Assembly (NCBI GenBank): GCA_054661495.1
Contig: BAAFSQ010000042.1
Span: 1-56,064 of the forward strand
Reading direction: 5' to 3'
DNA from: Zygophlyctis sp. KS116
Lineage: Eukaryota > Chytridiomycota
Length of the DNA stretch: 56,064 nt
Of this stretch, positions 13,205 through 22,811 are shown one piece after another (positions within the stretch are counted from its first letter, which is position 1; each line of letters begins with the position of its first letter). The position numbers were made by a program, and so were the translations under genes. Below the pieces are notes generated by a model. That model had not been told where the DNA came from and searched no databases. It was given only the letters and a program-made list of their open reading frames with translations.

Positions 13205-16200
13205 ATGTTTAACTTTAAAATGATCAAAATGCAGTTGATGATTGCTATTAGTCTCTCAATTATTTCTCCTGGGAATGCAGTAACTTTATTTAACAGTAAG
13301 ATTTCTTTACTGATCAAAGAAAACGATTTTGATGCAAATGGACAAAAATGCTTGGTGCCAATGAGAGCAAATGTCAGCTGTCCGGCAGTTTGTGTACCAG
13401 ATATCTCTCTTTGTCCCAAAAGTGTTGCTCCTGCTCCTTGTCAAAGTGGTTCTTATTATTGTTCGGACGGAACTTGTAAATCTGGCCAAAACGAAAAAGC
13501 AGCTTGCAAAGATATCAAACCAGTATGTTCTTGCATGTATGGATTTTCTGAATCTTCCAATCAGAAAACGGATGTTGCTCTATATCCATGTTCTGCAGAT
13601 TATAAAGTGGATGTTCCAAATTATGCTCAAACGCATATTTTGGGCGATCAGCCATTGATTGATAAGTGTCTCTCCTCGATAAATCTTGCGAAAAGCTTGA
13701 AAGTAGGAACTCAGCCTGTGATTCTTCACTGTAAATCTAAAACCATTCCAAAATTGACATTTTTCGAGTCAGGTAAGCTAATTTATCTCTCACACTAGAA
13801 TTTTTGATTGGTTACTTTATCATATCTTTTGAATTGGTTTTACTTGTTTCGTATGAAATCTATAGAATTTCCCGAAAAGTGAAGTTTAACGCTAAAAATA
13901 AGTTTCAACAATTTCAGTACAGGGACTCGACGCTCAATATTATTACGGAAGATGATAAGAATCCTGATCAAAAGCCTAATCTCATTGGTATTCGTATGAG
14001 TGGGTATAAAAATGATACATTTGGTAGCATTGTCAGACATAGTGTGATATTAATGAGTTTCTTCTGGATGTTTATTTTCTTAATCCTTATTATGGACTAC
14101 TATGGTTGGTTCTCAGGAATAAATTACCGGGATCAAGCTATGCTTCTGGTTGATCAAAGAACTCTATCAATTGCTTTTATCGTAATTTGGAATTTCACGG
14201 CTATCTGGTTTATTACATTATACTCTCAATCGACAAATCTCTTGACTTATTTCCTTGGAGAAGAATCTCTCGAAAATTCCAGCTATGTTCTTATCGAGAA
14301 AAAAATGGATGTTCAAAATATTGTGAATCAAAAAGCAGACTGGGTCTCATATTTGCTAAGAATAGAAAAATACTTTCATTTTGCCAAGTTAGACTCTTCA
14401 TTTACATTAGTTCCTGTCGATAAAGGAAAAAATCAGGGAAAATTTATAGAATTCGAGTGTGTGCGATACAACTACAATCCAGAAACCAGAACTTTTTCCC
14501 CTCATGAATTTAGCGCCGGATCTAAAATTGCAGACTTACATCAAAAAGCATCAGGCCTGACTTCTGTTGAGGCATTTACTAGGGCAGACCTCGTTGGATT
14601 GAATAAAATTGCATTTAAAAAATCAAGTTTCTGGACTGGTATCAAGGAAGAGTAATTATATCTGAATAATTAATGATTAGATTTACCAGCATATTTTATA
14701 TATATCAGCTTATGCTTCTGCTTACTTGGTACTTCTACTCATATTACTTGATGGCTTTTGTTGCCACAGTAATAATTATAGGTTCTGGACTGTCTGTTGT
14801 TTATTTGACCCAGCTTTCACAAGCTCAGATTCTTAACATGGCTACATTTAAGGGAGTTTATGAAGTTCTTCGTGATGGGAAATGGAAATCAGTTAGCTCT
14901 GAGGAATTGGTTCCTGGAGATATATTAGAACTTAAACCCTCCGACTCTCCAATCACAGTCGACTGCATTATATTAAGCGGAGGTGTTGTTGCGGATGAAT
15001 CAACATTAACAGGTATTCTGGAATGTTTATTAAAGATAAAGGGGAGGCATTACCAATAACTAAATTTTTCTTGCCAAATACCAGCGATTCATTTAATCCT
15101 GAAGAAATTCACTCAAATTATGTATATGCAGGCTGTAAGATTTTGGAGATCAAACCATCACAAAATGATTTACCCGTGATCGCACTTGTCATGAATACCG
15201 GTGCCAGGACCGCAAAGGGCACATTAATTAGAAACATTCTTTTTCCATATTTCTATAAATTCACCTTCACCGAACACCTGAAAGTTGTATTTGGAATTCT
15301 CATCTTGTGGGGCATATTACTTTTGTTTGTTGGAATGGCTATTCTGTCGATGACTATTGAAAGTTGGTTCTTCGGAATGGCAAGTATATCTCAAGTTTTA
15401 AGTCCTTTATTGCCAACTGTTTTAACTATTGGTCAAGCAATTGCAGGTGATAGACTAAGAAAGAAAAAAATTGCATGCTGGGATCTTAATCGCATCACAG
15501 TGGCAGGAAAAGTTCGTTATTTTTGTTTCGATAAAACTGGTATAGTTTAACATTCTAATTAAAAGGAACTTTGACAAAAGATCATTTGGAGTTTATTGGC
15601 GCTCAGGGTGTTGATGCCGAAAACAATTTTGAGGATCCACAGGTGCATTTTGATTCATTCTCGGATCTAATGAAACACATAATGCTATCCTGTCATACCT
15701 TATCTACGGTAATAATTAGATATATCTGAACTATAGCTCGGAGACAAATATGTTGGGAATTTTGTTGATACAGAAATGTTTCGGCACACAAATGCGACCT
15801 TAAAGCATTGTGAAGGCAGCAAAAAGATTGAGCCTGATTCATTAGTAGTTCCCCAACCGTATAGCGGTATTAATGCATTGCACATTATGAGGAAATTTGA
15901 ATTTTCTCATAAGCATGCATATATGTCTGTAATTGTCGGCGATAATATATCCGGTAAAAAATATGTATTTTTGAAAGGTATGCATTATTTATATATTCTA
16001 ATTACTAGGATCATTTCAGAAAATTAAAGAAATAGTTGATCCCGCAACTCTTCCGGAAAATGCAGACGAAATGATTCAATATCACTCTTCAAGAGGGTTT
16101 TATGTCATCGCCACAGCGTCTTGTGAACTACCTGCCGAGACATCAATCGATATGATATTAAGGTGGCCAAGAGAATTTCTGGAAAAAGATGCATGCTTTG

Positions 16201-17591
16201 TGGGATTGATGTTGTTCCGCAATGAAATTAAAAAAGACACTCCCAAAGCGCTTTCTCAACTTCGAGATGGCGGATGCAATTTGGCAATGCTAACGGGGGA
16301 TAACGTTAATACTGCTATCTATATTGGCTGGACTTCTGGAATGATAAAAAAAGGTGGCCCACGCCAAGCCCCAGTTGTAGTTATCGGAGATGTCATCGAG
16401 AAAGACTTGAGATGGAAAAATTTAGATGATGATACCGATATCAGTGAAGGAGTTTTATCGACTTTGATCCAAAGAAGTAGAAGAGGTTTTAGACCCATTG
16501 AAATAGCAATCACAGGAAAAGCCTTCGCTCAATTATCAGCAAATGGATGGCTTCAAAAGAATTTACAAGAAGTAAGAATTTTTGCGGGAATGAAACCAAA
16601 TGATAAAGTTAAATGCGTACGATTATTTATGGAAAAGGGGATTACGGCAATGTGCGGCGACGGAGGAAACGATGCAGGAGCTCTTAAAACGGCACATACC
16701 GGCATCGCTTTGACACCTGATAACAATTCATCAGTTGTGGGGCATTTCTCATCTACTGATCCATCAATTATGACATGTGTCGAATTGCTCAAAGAAGCCC
16801 GTTGTGCTTTAGACGTATCATTTGCTTCATATCGATACTTGATGCTATATGGTGAGATTACTGGATTCGTTGGCATGATTCAATATTTCTACAGAACTTC
16901 TGTCAGTCAAGCTCTCTACATTTTGATTGATCTTACAACTATACCTTTAAGCTGGGGTATATCATCTGCTTTACCAGCCAGAAAGTTAGTTGAAAGTAGA
17001 CCAACTGCTAGGCTATTAGGCTTTGAAATTGTATCTTCAGTTGTAGGGCAATTGTTTATTGACATAATATTTATGATTGCGGCGATCAGTGCTCTTACAC
17101 AACAAGACTTTTATAAGTGCCATGCTTTCTCTCCATTAAATGTCGATATGACTAGATGGTGGGAATTAGCTGACAATTATGAAGCATCTTTGATATCGAT
17201 TTTCATCATATTCCAAATATTCAGTGCTGCTGCAGCCATCAACATTGGTTCACGCTACAGGCAAGGCTCGTTCAAAAACTGGACTTTTGTGGCTATATAT
17301 ATTGTTTGTACTTGCTTCATATGCTATATAATCCTTGCAGATCCAAATCCTATTGGTTGTTTATTCAGAATCAACTGTGGCACAAAGGAATCTCTATTGT
17401 CATTAGGTTATACGGTGAACTTTAATGCGCCAGCAGTTTACCATTCTGAATTCGGACATAATGTTTTCCCGAGACATTTTAGGAACTGGATATTGGTCGT
17501 TTGCGCATTGAACTTGTTAGTATTGCTACTTTGGGAAGGATTAGTAATCCAAGGTCCTGTTCGGCGATGGTTAGCCCGCAAATGGAAATGA
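13205..17591 (+). CDS. P5B-type P-type ATPase with Cys-rich N-terminal ectodomain
   Basis: 1,407 residues after six introns (26, 29, 23, 26, 28 and 31 nt). A hydrophobic leader after the ATG at 13205 is followed by about 150 residues rich in cysteine (about 20), then a membrane segment, so the N-terminus probably faces the lumen or exterior. ATPase landmarks: DESTLT (A domain, spanning an intron), DKTGTLT with the phosphorylated Asp (spanning another), MLTGDN, and MCGDGGNDAGALK. The membrane motif reads SPLLPTVLTIG where P5B pumps have PPALP and P5A have PPELP; the following KKIACWDLNRITVAGKV looks P5B. P5B members (yeast Ypk9, human ATP13A2) are lysosomal/vacuolar, and ATP13A2 exports polyamines. 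Substrate here is unknown. The Cys-rich leader domain is the unusual part. Confidence 0.9.
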
Positions 17592-17647
17592 TTTTTGGCT
17601 GCGGAGCATAATGAAAGAATAAATAACCGAGTTTCGTGTTTTTAAAA

Positions 17648-18979
17648 ATGTTTGACGAAGTGATAACTCCAGATGAAATGAAATTTCTACGACTTTTGCT
17701 GAAATGTGATGCTAACATTTCTCAGGAGCAAAAGCACTTGAAGACAAAGTTGGCGAGAAAAGATTTCACCAATTACGTGGAGGTAAAACACGAACTTATT
17801 CACCTCAAGGACATTGCTAGATTACGGCAAATGCTTTCTTCTCTGGAAGAAGATCCAAAAAGAAACAAAACTGATAAAGATTTGGTAGAATATCGAAATC
17901 GTGTGGAATATTTGGATACTGCATTGACTCGTTTAGAAGTAGAAGCTGCTCCTCCTCCCATGAGCATGATACCTCCTCCAATAGTAATTTTGAATTAACT
18001 CAGCTTAGGATGGAACTGCCGCTCCAGCCGCTGAAGAATCTAGTGGTGCTAGTGGATGCTCATTTTTGAAAGCGAGTTCGCAAGCTGCTGCTGCGCCTAG
18101 TGGAGGATGTATATTTAAAAAAGCTGCTGCTCCGGCTCCAGTGGAACCTTCAGGAGGATGTATATTTAAAAAGGCTGCTGCTCCGGCCAATCCAATTCCA
18201 CAAGAGACTCAAGGTGGTTGTATTTTTAAAAAGGCATCTTCTGCAGCTCCTTCTGGGGCTCCAGCAGGAGTATGTCCGATTACCCAAAAATCATCTGCAG
18301 AGGGTGCATGCCCATCTACTCAGGGAAAGAGCGAAGAAGATCTTTTCAAAATGTCTGAAGAAATGGGAGGATGTCCAATGTTTCAAGCTACTCCTGAAGA
18401 GTCAGAAAAAATGCGTAAAGAAGCAGCGAAAGGATTAGACAGTGCTAAAAAAGGATCATGCCCAATGACTGGAGCTGCATCTAGTGGAGGTGGTTGTCCT
18501 GTAGCAGCTCCCGGAGAAAATCCAGAGTTGGAAGGAACATGGATGGCACCAGTTTCTGATGACCCAAATGAATGTCCGACATTCTTGCCAAGACCTATTT
18601 TGGACGCTCCAAAGTATTCTAACGTCAAGAAACGTATCAAGGCTGATGATGGATTAGTCTTTTTGGAAGACGCTGAGAGAGAAATTCAAAGAACCTTGGA
18701 TGTTACTTTGGAGAAACTTAAGAAGGGAGAAAAAATAGAGGATGATGTAATGGAAGAGGTATTTTGTTAAATCTAACTCTAGGTAATGAAGAAGAATCAG
18801 GAAAAATTCAAAAAGGTACTTATATGAACATGACTAACATTTAGCATGAAACTGAAATGAAAGTAAAGGAATACCCAATGATCTCTGCCCAATCATTATT
18901 TTTTGCTCATATTCACAAGCTTTGGATGATATCTGCAGTCATTGTGCTTGGAGTTGTTATCCAAAAACTCATGATTTAG
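17648..18979 (+). CDS. Tail-anchored protein with Cys-Pro and GGCIFKK repeats
   Basis: 417 residues from four exons (introns 17984-18008, 18759-18782, 18816-18844). The first 100 residues are charged and helical. The middle is low complexity, Ala/Pro/Gly-rich, with three near-identical GGCIFKKA units (plus a CSFLKA variant) and then six Cys-Pro dipeptides (CPITQ, CPSTQ, CPMFQ, CPMTG, CPVAA, CPTF). The C-terminus has a single membrane helix after HKLW and ends in QKLMI, fitting a tail anchor. Cys-Pro motifs bind heme in several heme-regulated proteins (for example heme oxygenase-2 and the leader of cytochrome c heme lyase), but none of the heme lyase catalytic region is here. I do not recognise the family; heme sensing is only a hypothesis. 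The P5B gene ends 56 bp upstream. Confidence 0.8.
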
Positions 18980-18995
18980 ATTTCCAAAAAAAAAA

Positions 18996-19704
18996 TCATT
19001 TAAATCTTAAATATTTGGGCCTGATTACATTTTTGTGCCTTCGAAACGTTAAAGAGATTCGTGTCTGAGTTCTACATTGACTAAATATTGAATTTGGAGA
19101 GTTGAAATTAACAATTTTTGAACAAGGAATTTCATCAACCAAAGATTCTTTTATCCCATGAAGATAATCTGTATAATACTCACCAGAAAGAATCAAGATA
19201 GATCTTGGTTCTAGCAGCAGTGAAAATTCTGATTCTAGACAAATCTGAGAATCTTTACCAAAACTAGAAGATTTTGGATACAAATCTAAAATTGTATGAC
19301 CTCCTAGAGATACCGTAGCGATCACTGGATCATAGCATGGTCCATCTTCACTAAAAGTTAGACTTATTAATTACTGCGGCATAACTAGAAATTAAGAATA
19401 TGCTGTACTTACTTCCTTGACCAACTTGATACTCATTGATCAAGCACTGATTAAACTCTGGAATCAACCCGGGAAATTGACATTGAATTTGTACAGAAAG
19501 CGATTGTAACCAATCTGGCAATTCCTCACCAATCGCTATTTTTATTTAATAGTTAATAGTACCTCGTGTCTCGTTTGGAACTGATCGTGCACCCCATTCT
19601 TGTAACCTCCTATTCTTGAGAGATACCCATCTTCCTTTTGGCAATGACTGTACTTTTACATCCAAGTCTTGTGTTATGAAATTCTCTTGATAAACAAAAG
19701 GCAT
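18996..19704 (-). CDS. ALKBH6: ALKBH6-like Fe(II)/2-oxoglutarate dioxygenase
   Basis: 209 residues from four exons; introns 19536-19562 (27 nt), 19385-19412 (28 nt) and 19351-19374 (24 nt). Exon 3 is only 10 nt (19375-19384), and it is needed: it supplies residues of GQGIMPHEDGP, including the HxD iron ligands. Other landmarks: RRLQEWG near the N-terminus, VSLGGHTILDL, LLLEPRSILILSGEYY, LHGI with the third iron ligand, and RISLTFRR with the 2-oxoglutarate-binding Arg. AlkB homologue 6 is a small nuclear and cytoplasmic member whose substrate is not settled. The gene is head to head with uS3m, 46 bp apart, and ends 16 bp from the convergent Cys-Pro gene. Confidence 0.93.
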
Positions 19705-19750
19705 CAGATCTTATCGTTGAAGACCCTACTGCATTTGATCAGATCACTGT

Positions 19751-20302
19751 ATGGGCAGAAGAACTAATCCATTCGCTTTAAGAGTAGGAAAACTTATTTC
19801 CTGGCCATCCAATGTCTCTCATCCTCTTCTCGGTGAATACATCAGACATGTTTTTCAAGGATTTCTAGTCTCTGAGCCTGGAATTAGATCATCCTTATCA
19901 GAAACATGGGTCAATGTAACAGTTTTTGGAGATCCGGAGAAAATGAAGTATCATCCGTGGGTAAATAAACCTCTTCTTGAATGGGATCAAGCTGAATTGG
20001 AACCAGAAAAAGCATTGGGAAAATTGGAACAACGACTACTTGGATTGGCAACAACACATCCTCACATTTCTAAACTATTCAAGGAAATTCCTAAAAAGAG
20101 TTTAGTGCATTTATCTACTTCCCTTCATGGAATCAGTGGAGCATTGGGAATGTTTAAGAATAGGCCAATTAAATTAAAGATAAACTTTATCACAAATCCG
20201 CTATTGGACGCTGAAATATTGGCTCAATATGTTGCAGTAAACATGTCTAAAAGGATGAGTTTGGCTGCGGTTTACAAGGATTTATTAAGAAAAAGCTCTT
20301 AA
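19751..20302 (+). CDS. Mitochondrial ribosomal protein uS3m, nuclear encoded
   Basis: 183 residues, no intron. The N-terminus MGRRTNPFALRVGKLISWPS matches the start of bacterial-type uS3 (GQKTNPxGFRLG), and the C-terminal AEILAQYVAVNMSKRMS matches the uS3 segment AxxIAxxLExR. The middle is divergent. uS3 lines the mRNA entry site of the small ribosomal subunit. In many fungi rps3 is still carried by mitochondrial DNA, so an intron-free nuclear copy suggests relocation to the nucleus. Its stop codon (20300-20302) interlocks with the stop of OST4 on the other strand. A cytosolic role is unlikely because eukaryotic cytosolic uS3 is quite different. Confidence 0.7.
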   Translation: MGRRTNPFALRVGKLISWPSNVSHPLLGEYIRHVFQGFLVSEPGIRSSLSETWVNVTVFGDPEKMKYHPWVNKPLLEWDQAELEPEKALGKLEQRLLGLATTHPHISKLFKEIPKKSLVHLSTSLHGISGALGMFKNRPIKLKINFITNPLLDAEILAQYVAVNMSKRMSLAAVYKDLLRKSS

Positions 20303-20397
20303 TTCTTTTTTCCAGATATAAAGTGATAGAGAATAATAAGTCCAACTACAACTGTTCCTAAAATATTTGCCATGTTACTTAATTGAGTGTCTGTCAT
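20299..20397 (-). CDS. OST4: Oligosaccharyltransferase subunit OST4
   Basis: A 32-residue protein: MTDTQLSNMANILG, then one membrane helix and a short basic tail. This matches the OST4 mini-subunit (M-I-T/S-D-x-Q-L at the start, helix ending LYHY/IYH), which stabilises Ost3/Ost6 and Stt3 in the ER oligosaccharyltransferase that N-glycosylates proteins. I chose the ATG at 20397 because family length and sequence begin there, although the frame is open for another 47 codons upstream. Its stop (20299-20301) shares two bases with the uS3m stop on the opposite strand, in a TTAA. Confidence 0.9.
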   Translation of the reverse strand: MTDTQLSNMANILGTVVVGLIILYHFISGKKN

Positions 20398-20577
20398 CTT
20401 AAAATTAATATAGGATTTTTTACTTTTACTTGTTAATACAGGGATTTTAATAGAGAAGTTTATGGCTTTTTCAGGTAACACGGTACACCCTAAAAACTGT
20501 CTTAATTGGATTCCATTAAGTGGCAATGGATAATACAAGCTGAAGCTATTATAAAATTATTATTATTATTATTAAAT

Positions 20578-20921
20578 TTATTTTCTATCTTCAACCTGTA
20601 TATTAAAAAAGATGAAAATACCATGATCAAATGATATCCAAATTTAGTCTTTACTTGTCCAATAATTGGTTTGTCCGATGTACTAGGCTCAAGATCAAAT
20701 GCAACTGCACTAAATTCTTGGACTAGTCCACTTCTAGTCATCCATCCTAAACTACCGCCAGATCTTGCCTTATCTATAGAATATTTTGCTGCGATTGATG
20801 CAAAAGTGTTTCCCTTTTGGATTTCTTCCAGTGCCGCTTGAGAAGCCGAGGCTTTTTCTGTTAGGATGTGTCTGACTTTAATAGAAGTTGCTGGTTTAAG
20901 ACCTTTTTGGCCTTTGCCCAT
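20578..20921 (-). CDS. PIN4: PIN4/Par14-type parvulin peptidyl-prolyl isomerase
   Basis: 105 residues with one 26-nt intron (20596-20621). The sequence holds the parvulin core: KVRHILTEK, AAKYSIDKARSGGSLGWM, SGLVQEFSAVAFDL, and KTKFGYHLIM followed after the intron by VEDRK and a stop. Eukaryotic PIN4 associates with pre-ribosomes and chromatin and isomerises X-Pro bonds without the phosphoserine preference of PIN1. The N-terminal basic segment is shorter than in human PIN4. Without splicing the frame would run on into low-complexity Asn. Confidence 0.95.
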
Positions 20922-20948
20922 TTGATAGTAACGTTCAGTCGTAGGTCA

Positions 20949-21192
20949 ATGGACTTTTAGATTGCAGTAATAGATAATAGTGCAAAGTATCCTACAAGCC
21001 TAGCGTTGAGTCAATATACAACATTTAAAAATTATGTATTAATATGTTTTCGAGAGTTATCTGTCCCCAATTGATACGTCCAAGTCAAAATATAAAGAAA
21101 CATTAAAATTATTGAACAATCTTTACGACTGCCTACAAATGAGTTTAATCAAGACTGATGATATACAGCCCCAAAGTGCACGATATCTTTGA
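20949..21192 (+). pseudogene. Coding-like remnant of an unrecognised gene
   Basis: An ATG at 20949 is followed two codons later by an in-frame TAG and then by a protein-like frame with residues such as KYPTSLALSQY, FKNYVLICFRELSVP. A one-base shift in a CCCC run near 21070 leads to SKSKYKETLKLLNNLYDCLQ and a final TGA at 21190-21192. The amino-acid composition looks like a real helical protein, but two breaks in 80 codons suggest a decayed gene. I do not recognise the family. It lies directly upstream of repeat arm A. Confidence 0.3.
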
Positions 21193-21198
21193 ATCATT

Positions 21199-21361
21199 CT
21201 ATTTAGTCCGAACTTGGACTATCAGCGTTTTGATTATGCGCCACAATCAACTTAAGTATCAGACTGTTAATCTTGTCTTTTAAAATGCGGAAAGAATACT
21301 TAGAACTGACAATGATATGAAGAGAATAATCAGTAGTGGAGATGGTCTTGTCAATGATTCC
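21199..21361. repeat. Inverted repeat, arm A
   Basis: The reverse complement of this segment matches 29598-29767 across its whole length. The part at 21285-21361 is almost identical to the other arm (one or two substitutions), the rest carries substitutions and small gaps. The two arms face each other across about 8.2 kb. The well-conserved half includes the start of the small gene described at 29384-29641. Confidence 0.93.
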
Positions 21362-21534
21362 TCTCAAGGATGGAGAAATGCATAATGTACTGAATCAGAT
21401 GCAATGGAGGTAGAGGTATTACTGTCATGGTAGGAAAAGATCATTTCAATTCTGACTGCGAGTCGGATATTGTTGCATTTGCTTCCCTTCCCTTGTGAAA
21501 CGTAAAATGCTAAAACTCTAAAAACACACCAGCT

Positions 21535-21675
21535 GTTACCATTGATGAAGCTGATGACTGATGTACGAATCATCTTGCTTGGCAAGTTCATTAACAGCAT
21601 CGACATCTACACAGATTACTCCTGATAGAAACTTCCTCACTCTCATTGTTGATTCTTTGATTAATTGGAAATGAC
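21535..21675 (-). pseudogene. Decayed fragment of the IML2/TTC39 gene start
   Basis: Read on the minus strand, this stretch aligns with 29868-30018, the 5' flank and first 40 codons of the IML2/TTC39 gene, at about 80-85 % identity by eye. Shared stretches include AACAATGAGAGTGAGGAAGT and GATGTCGATGCTGTTAATGA. The start codon has become ATC and nine bases are missing after GAAGTTT, so it cannot be expressed as the original. Because the 5' flank is included, it is a DNA-level copy and not a retrocopy. It sits 170 bp from repeat arm A. Confidence 0.85.
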
Positions 21676-21696
21676 AACACTCTGGAAATATTAGAT

Positions 21697-22317
21697 TTAT
21701 AAAGAAAATCGTTTAAATTTCTTTTTCAATTGTCCTGGAGATAACTGATACAAATTCAATTTCAAGTCTCTACTCATTCCTTGATAATCATCTGCATACT
21801 TTTCTTTTAAAGCTTTTAAAAGAATCAATTCATTTCCTGAATTAATTCTTTTAACAGTAGACGGTAAATTTGATAATTCTCTAAGTTGATCTACAATTTC
21901 TGTTTTAGACTCTGTTTGATCAATGATTGAGAAATTTCTCAGCTTCTTTAAATTGACTCTTGATCCTAAATTCTTTACCCGATCATCAAAATCATAGACT
22001 GGTTCACCTATCAAGAGTTCTTTAGACTCTGATACACTCTCAGAATTGGTAAAAGACAAATCCCTAAATTCTGTCTTGAGTTCATCCTTTATATTCCCCA
22101 ATTTAGACTTTAGAAGAGAGTAATTAACAGAGTAATTCAAGTCTCCTCCTGCTTTTCCATTTAAAAAAGATTGTAGTCCAATTTGAGAGTAATTTTGAGA
22201 TAGTGTCTTTTTAGTGTCCCAGGCCTTCTTTATCAATGGCATGCAAAAGTTTAGATTGTTTGATTTGGACTTTCTAGATACTTTTTTCTTTTGTCTCTTT
22301 TGTCTTGGAGTTGTCAT
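21697..22317 (-). CDS. NOP16: Nucleolar ribosome-biogenesis protein NOP16
   Basis: 206 residues, no intron. A basic N-terminus (TTPRQKRQKKKVSRKSKS) is followed by the conserved KKAWDTKKTLSQNYSQIGL, and the C-terminus has LKALKEKYADDYQGMSRD, then LYQLSPGQLKKKFKRF, the two hallmark blocks of NOP16. NOP16 joins early pre-60S particles in the nucleolus. The 16-bp gap to the upstream CENP-S gene on the same strand is one of the tightest tandem spacings in the window. Confidence 0.9.
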   Translation of the reverse strand: MTTPRQKRQKKKVSRKSKSNNLNFCMPLIKKAWDTKKTLSQNYSQIGLQSFLNGKAGGDLNYSVNYSLLKSKLGNIKDELKTEFRDLSFTNSESVSESKELLIGEPVYDFDDRVKNLGSRVNLKKLRNFSIIDQTESKTEIVDQLRELSNLPSTVKRINSGNELILLKALKEKYADDYQGMSRDLKLNLYQLSPGQLKKKFKRFSL

Positions 22318-22332
22318 ATTTTAGATAAAATT

Positions 22333-22655
22333 TTAAGATTTCCTTTTTATAGAGTCTAGAGTGCTAGACAAGACTTGTTGAAGAGGCGGATTCCTCCGCA
22401 TGCATAGTTTCAAGTCATCTAAATTAATATTTGATCTTTTTCCATGTTTAGAAAATGATTCTAAATCCAACGCTAGAAATTTTGTCTGATACAACAAGAC
22501 TTTAACGAGCGCTTCAATGTACATGGGACTAATTTCTACTTGAATAGAAGAAGCTACTTTTTTAGATTCTTTTCCTACAAAATAAGTCAAGGATTCAATC
22601 AACTATAAATTTAAAGAATGGAAAATACACGTTGGTCTGGATGGTCGAGATTCAT
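22333..22655 (-). CDS. MHF1: CENP-S / MHF1 histone-fold protein
   Basis: 98 residues; a 26-nt intron (22603-22628) joins nine codons starting at the ATG at 22655 to the rest. The histone fold reads EALVKVLLYQTKFLALDLES, then FSKHGKRSNINLDDLKLCMR, close to CENP-S (FARHAKRTTINTEDVKLLAR). CENP-S pairs with CENP-X as a tetramer that binds DNA with FANCM/Fml1 in fork repair and with CENP-T/W at kinetochores. CENP-X is not in this window. Confidence 0.9.
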
Positions 22656-22811
22656 TAATCTGTCTTGTTGAGCGCTGGAGGGATTTTAAATGAAATTTAA
22701 ATGAAATTATAAATGCTTAAAAAGGATATAATATTAAACTATCTACTGTAGACTCTAGAGTAACCAAATCTATGCCGCTTTGGGCGCTGGGCCGCTTTTA
22801 CCTTTATAAAA

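Noticed and set aside
15540-15565. Stop after DKTG in the P5B gene as a truncation
   Set aside because: A 26-nt GTATAG..AAAG intron joins DKTG to TLTKD exactly at the phosphorylation motif.
18066-18770. Cytochrome c heme lyase for the Cys-Pro-rich gene
   Set aside because: It has the CP dipeptides but none of the conserved catalytic region of heme lyases.
20506-20538. Reading OST4 from an upstream ATG as a 79-residue protein
   Set aside because: The conserved OST4 sequence and family length start at the ATG at 20397; the upstream part overlaps PIN4's 3' flank and looks noncoding.
21364-21606. 80-residue minus-strand frame as a gene
   Set aside because: Its first part is the decayed IML2/TTC39 copy read in another frame and the rest has no protein-like features; I treat it as non-functional.
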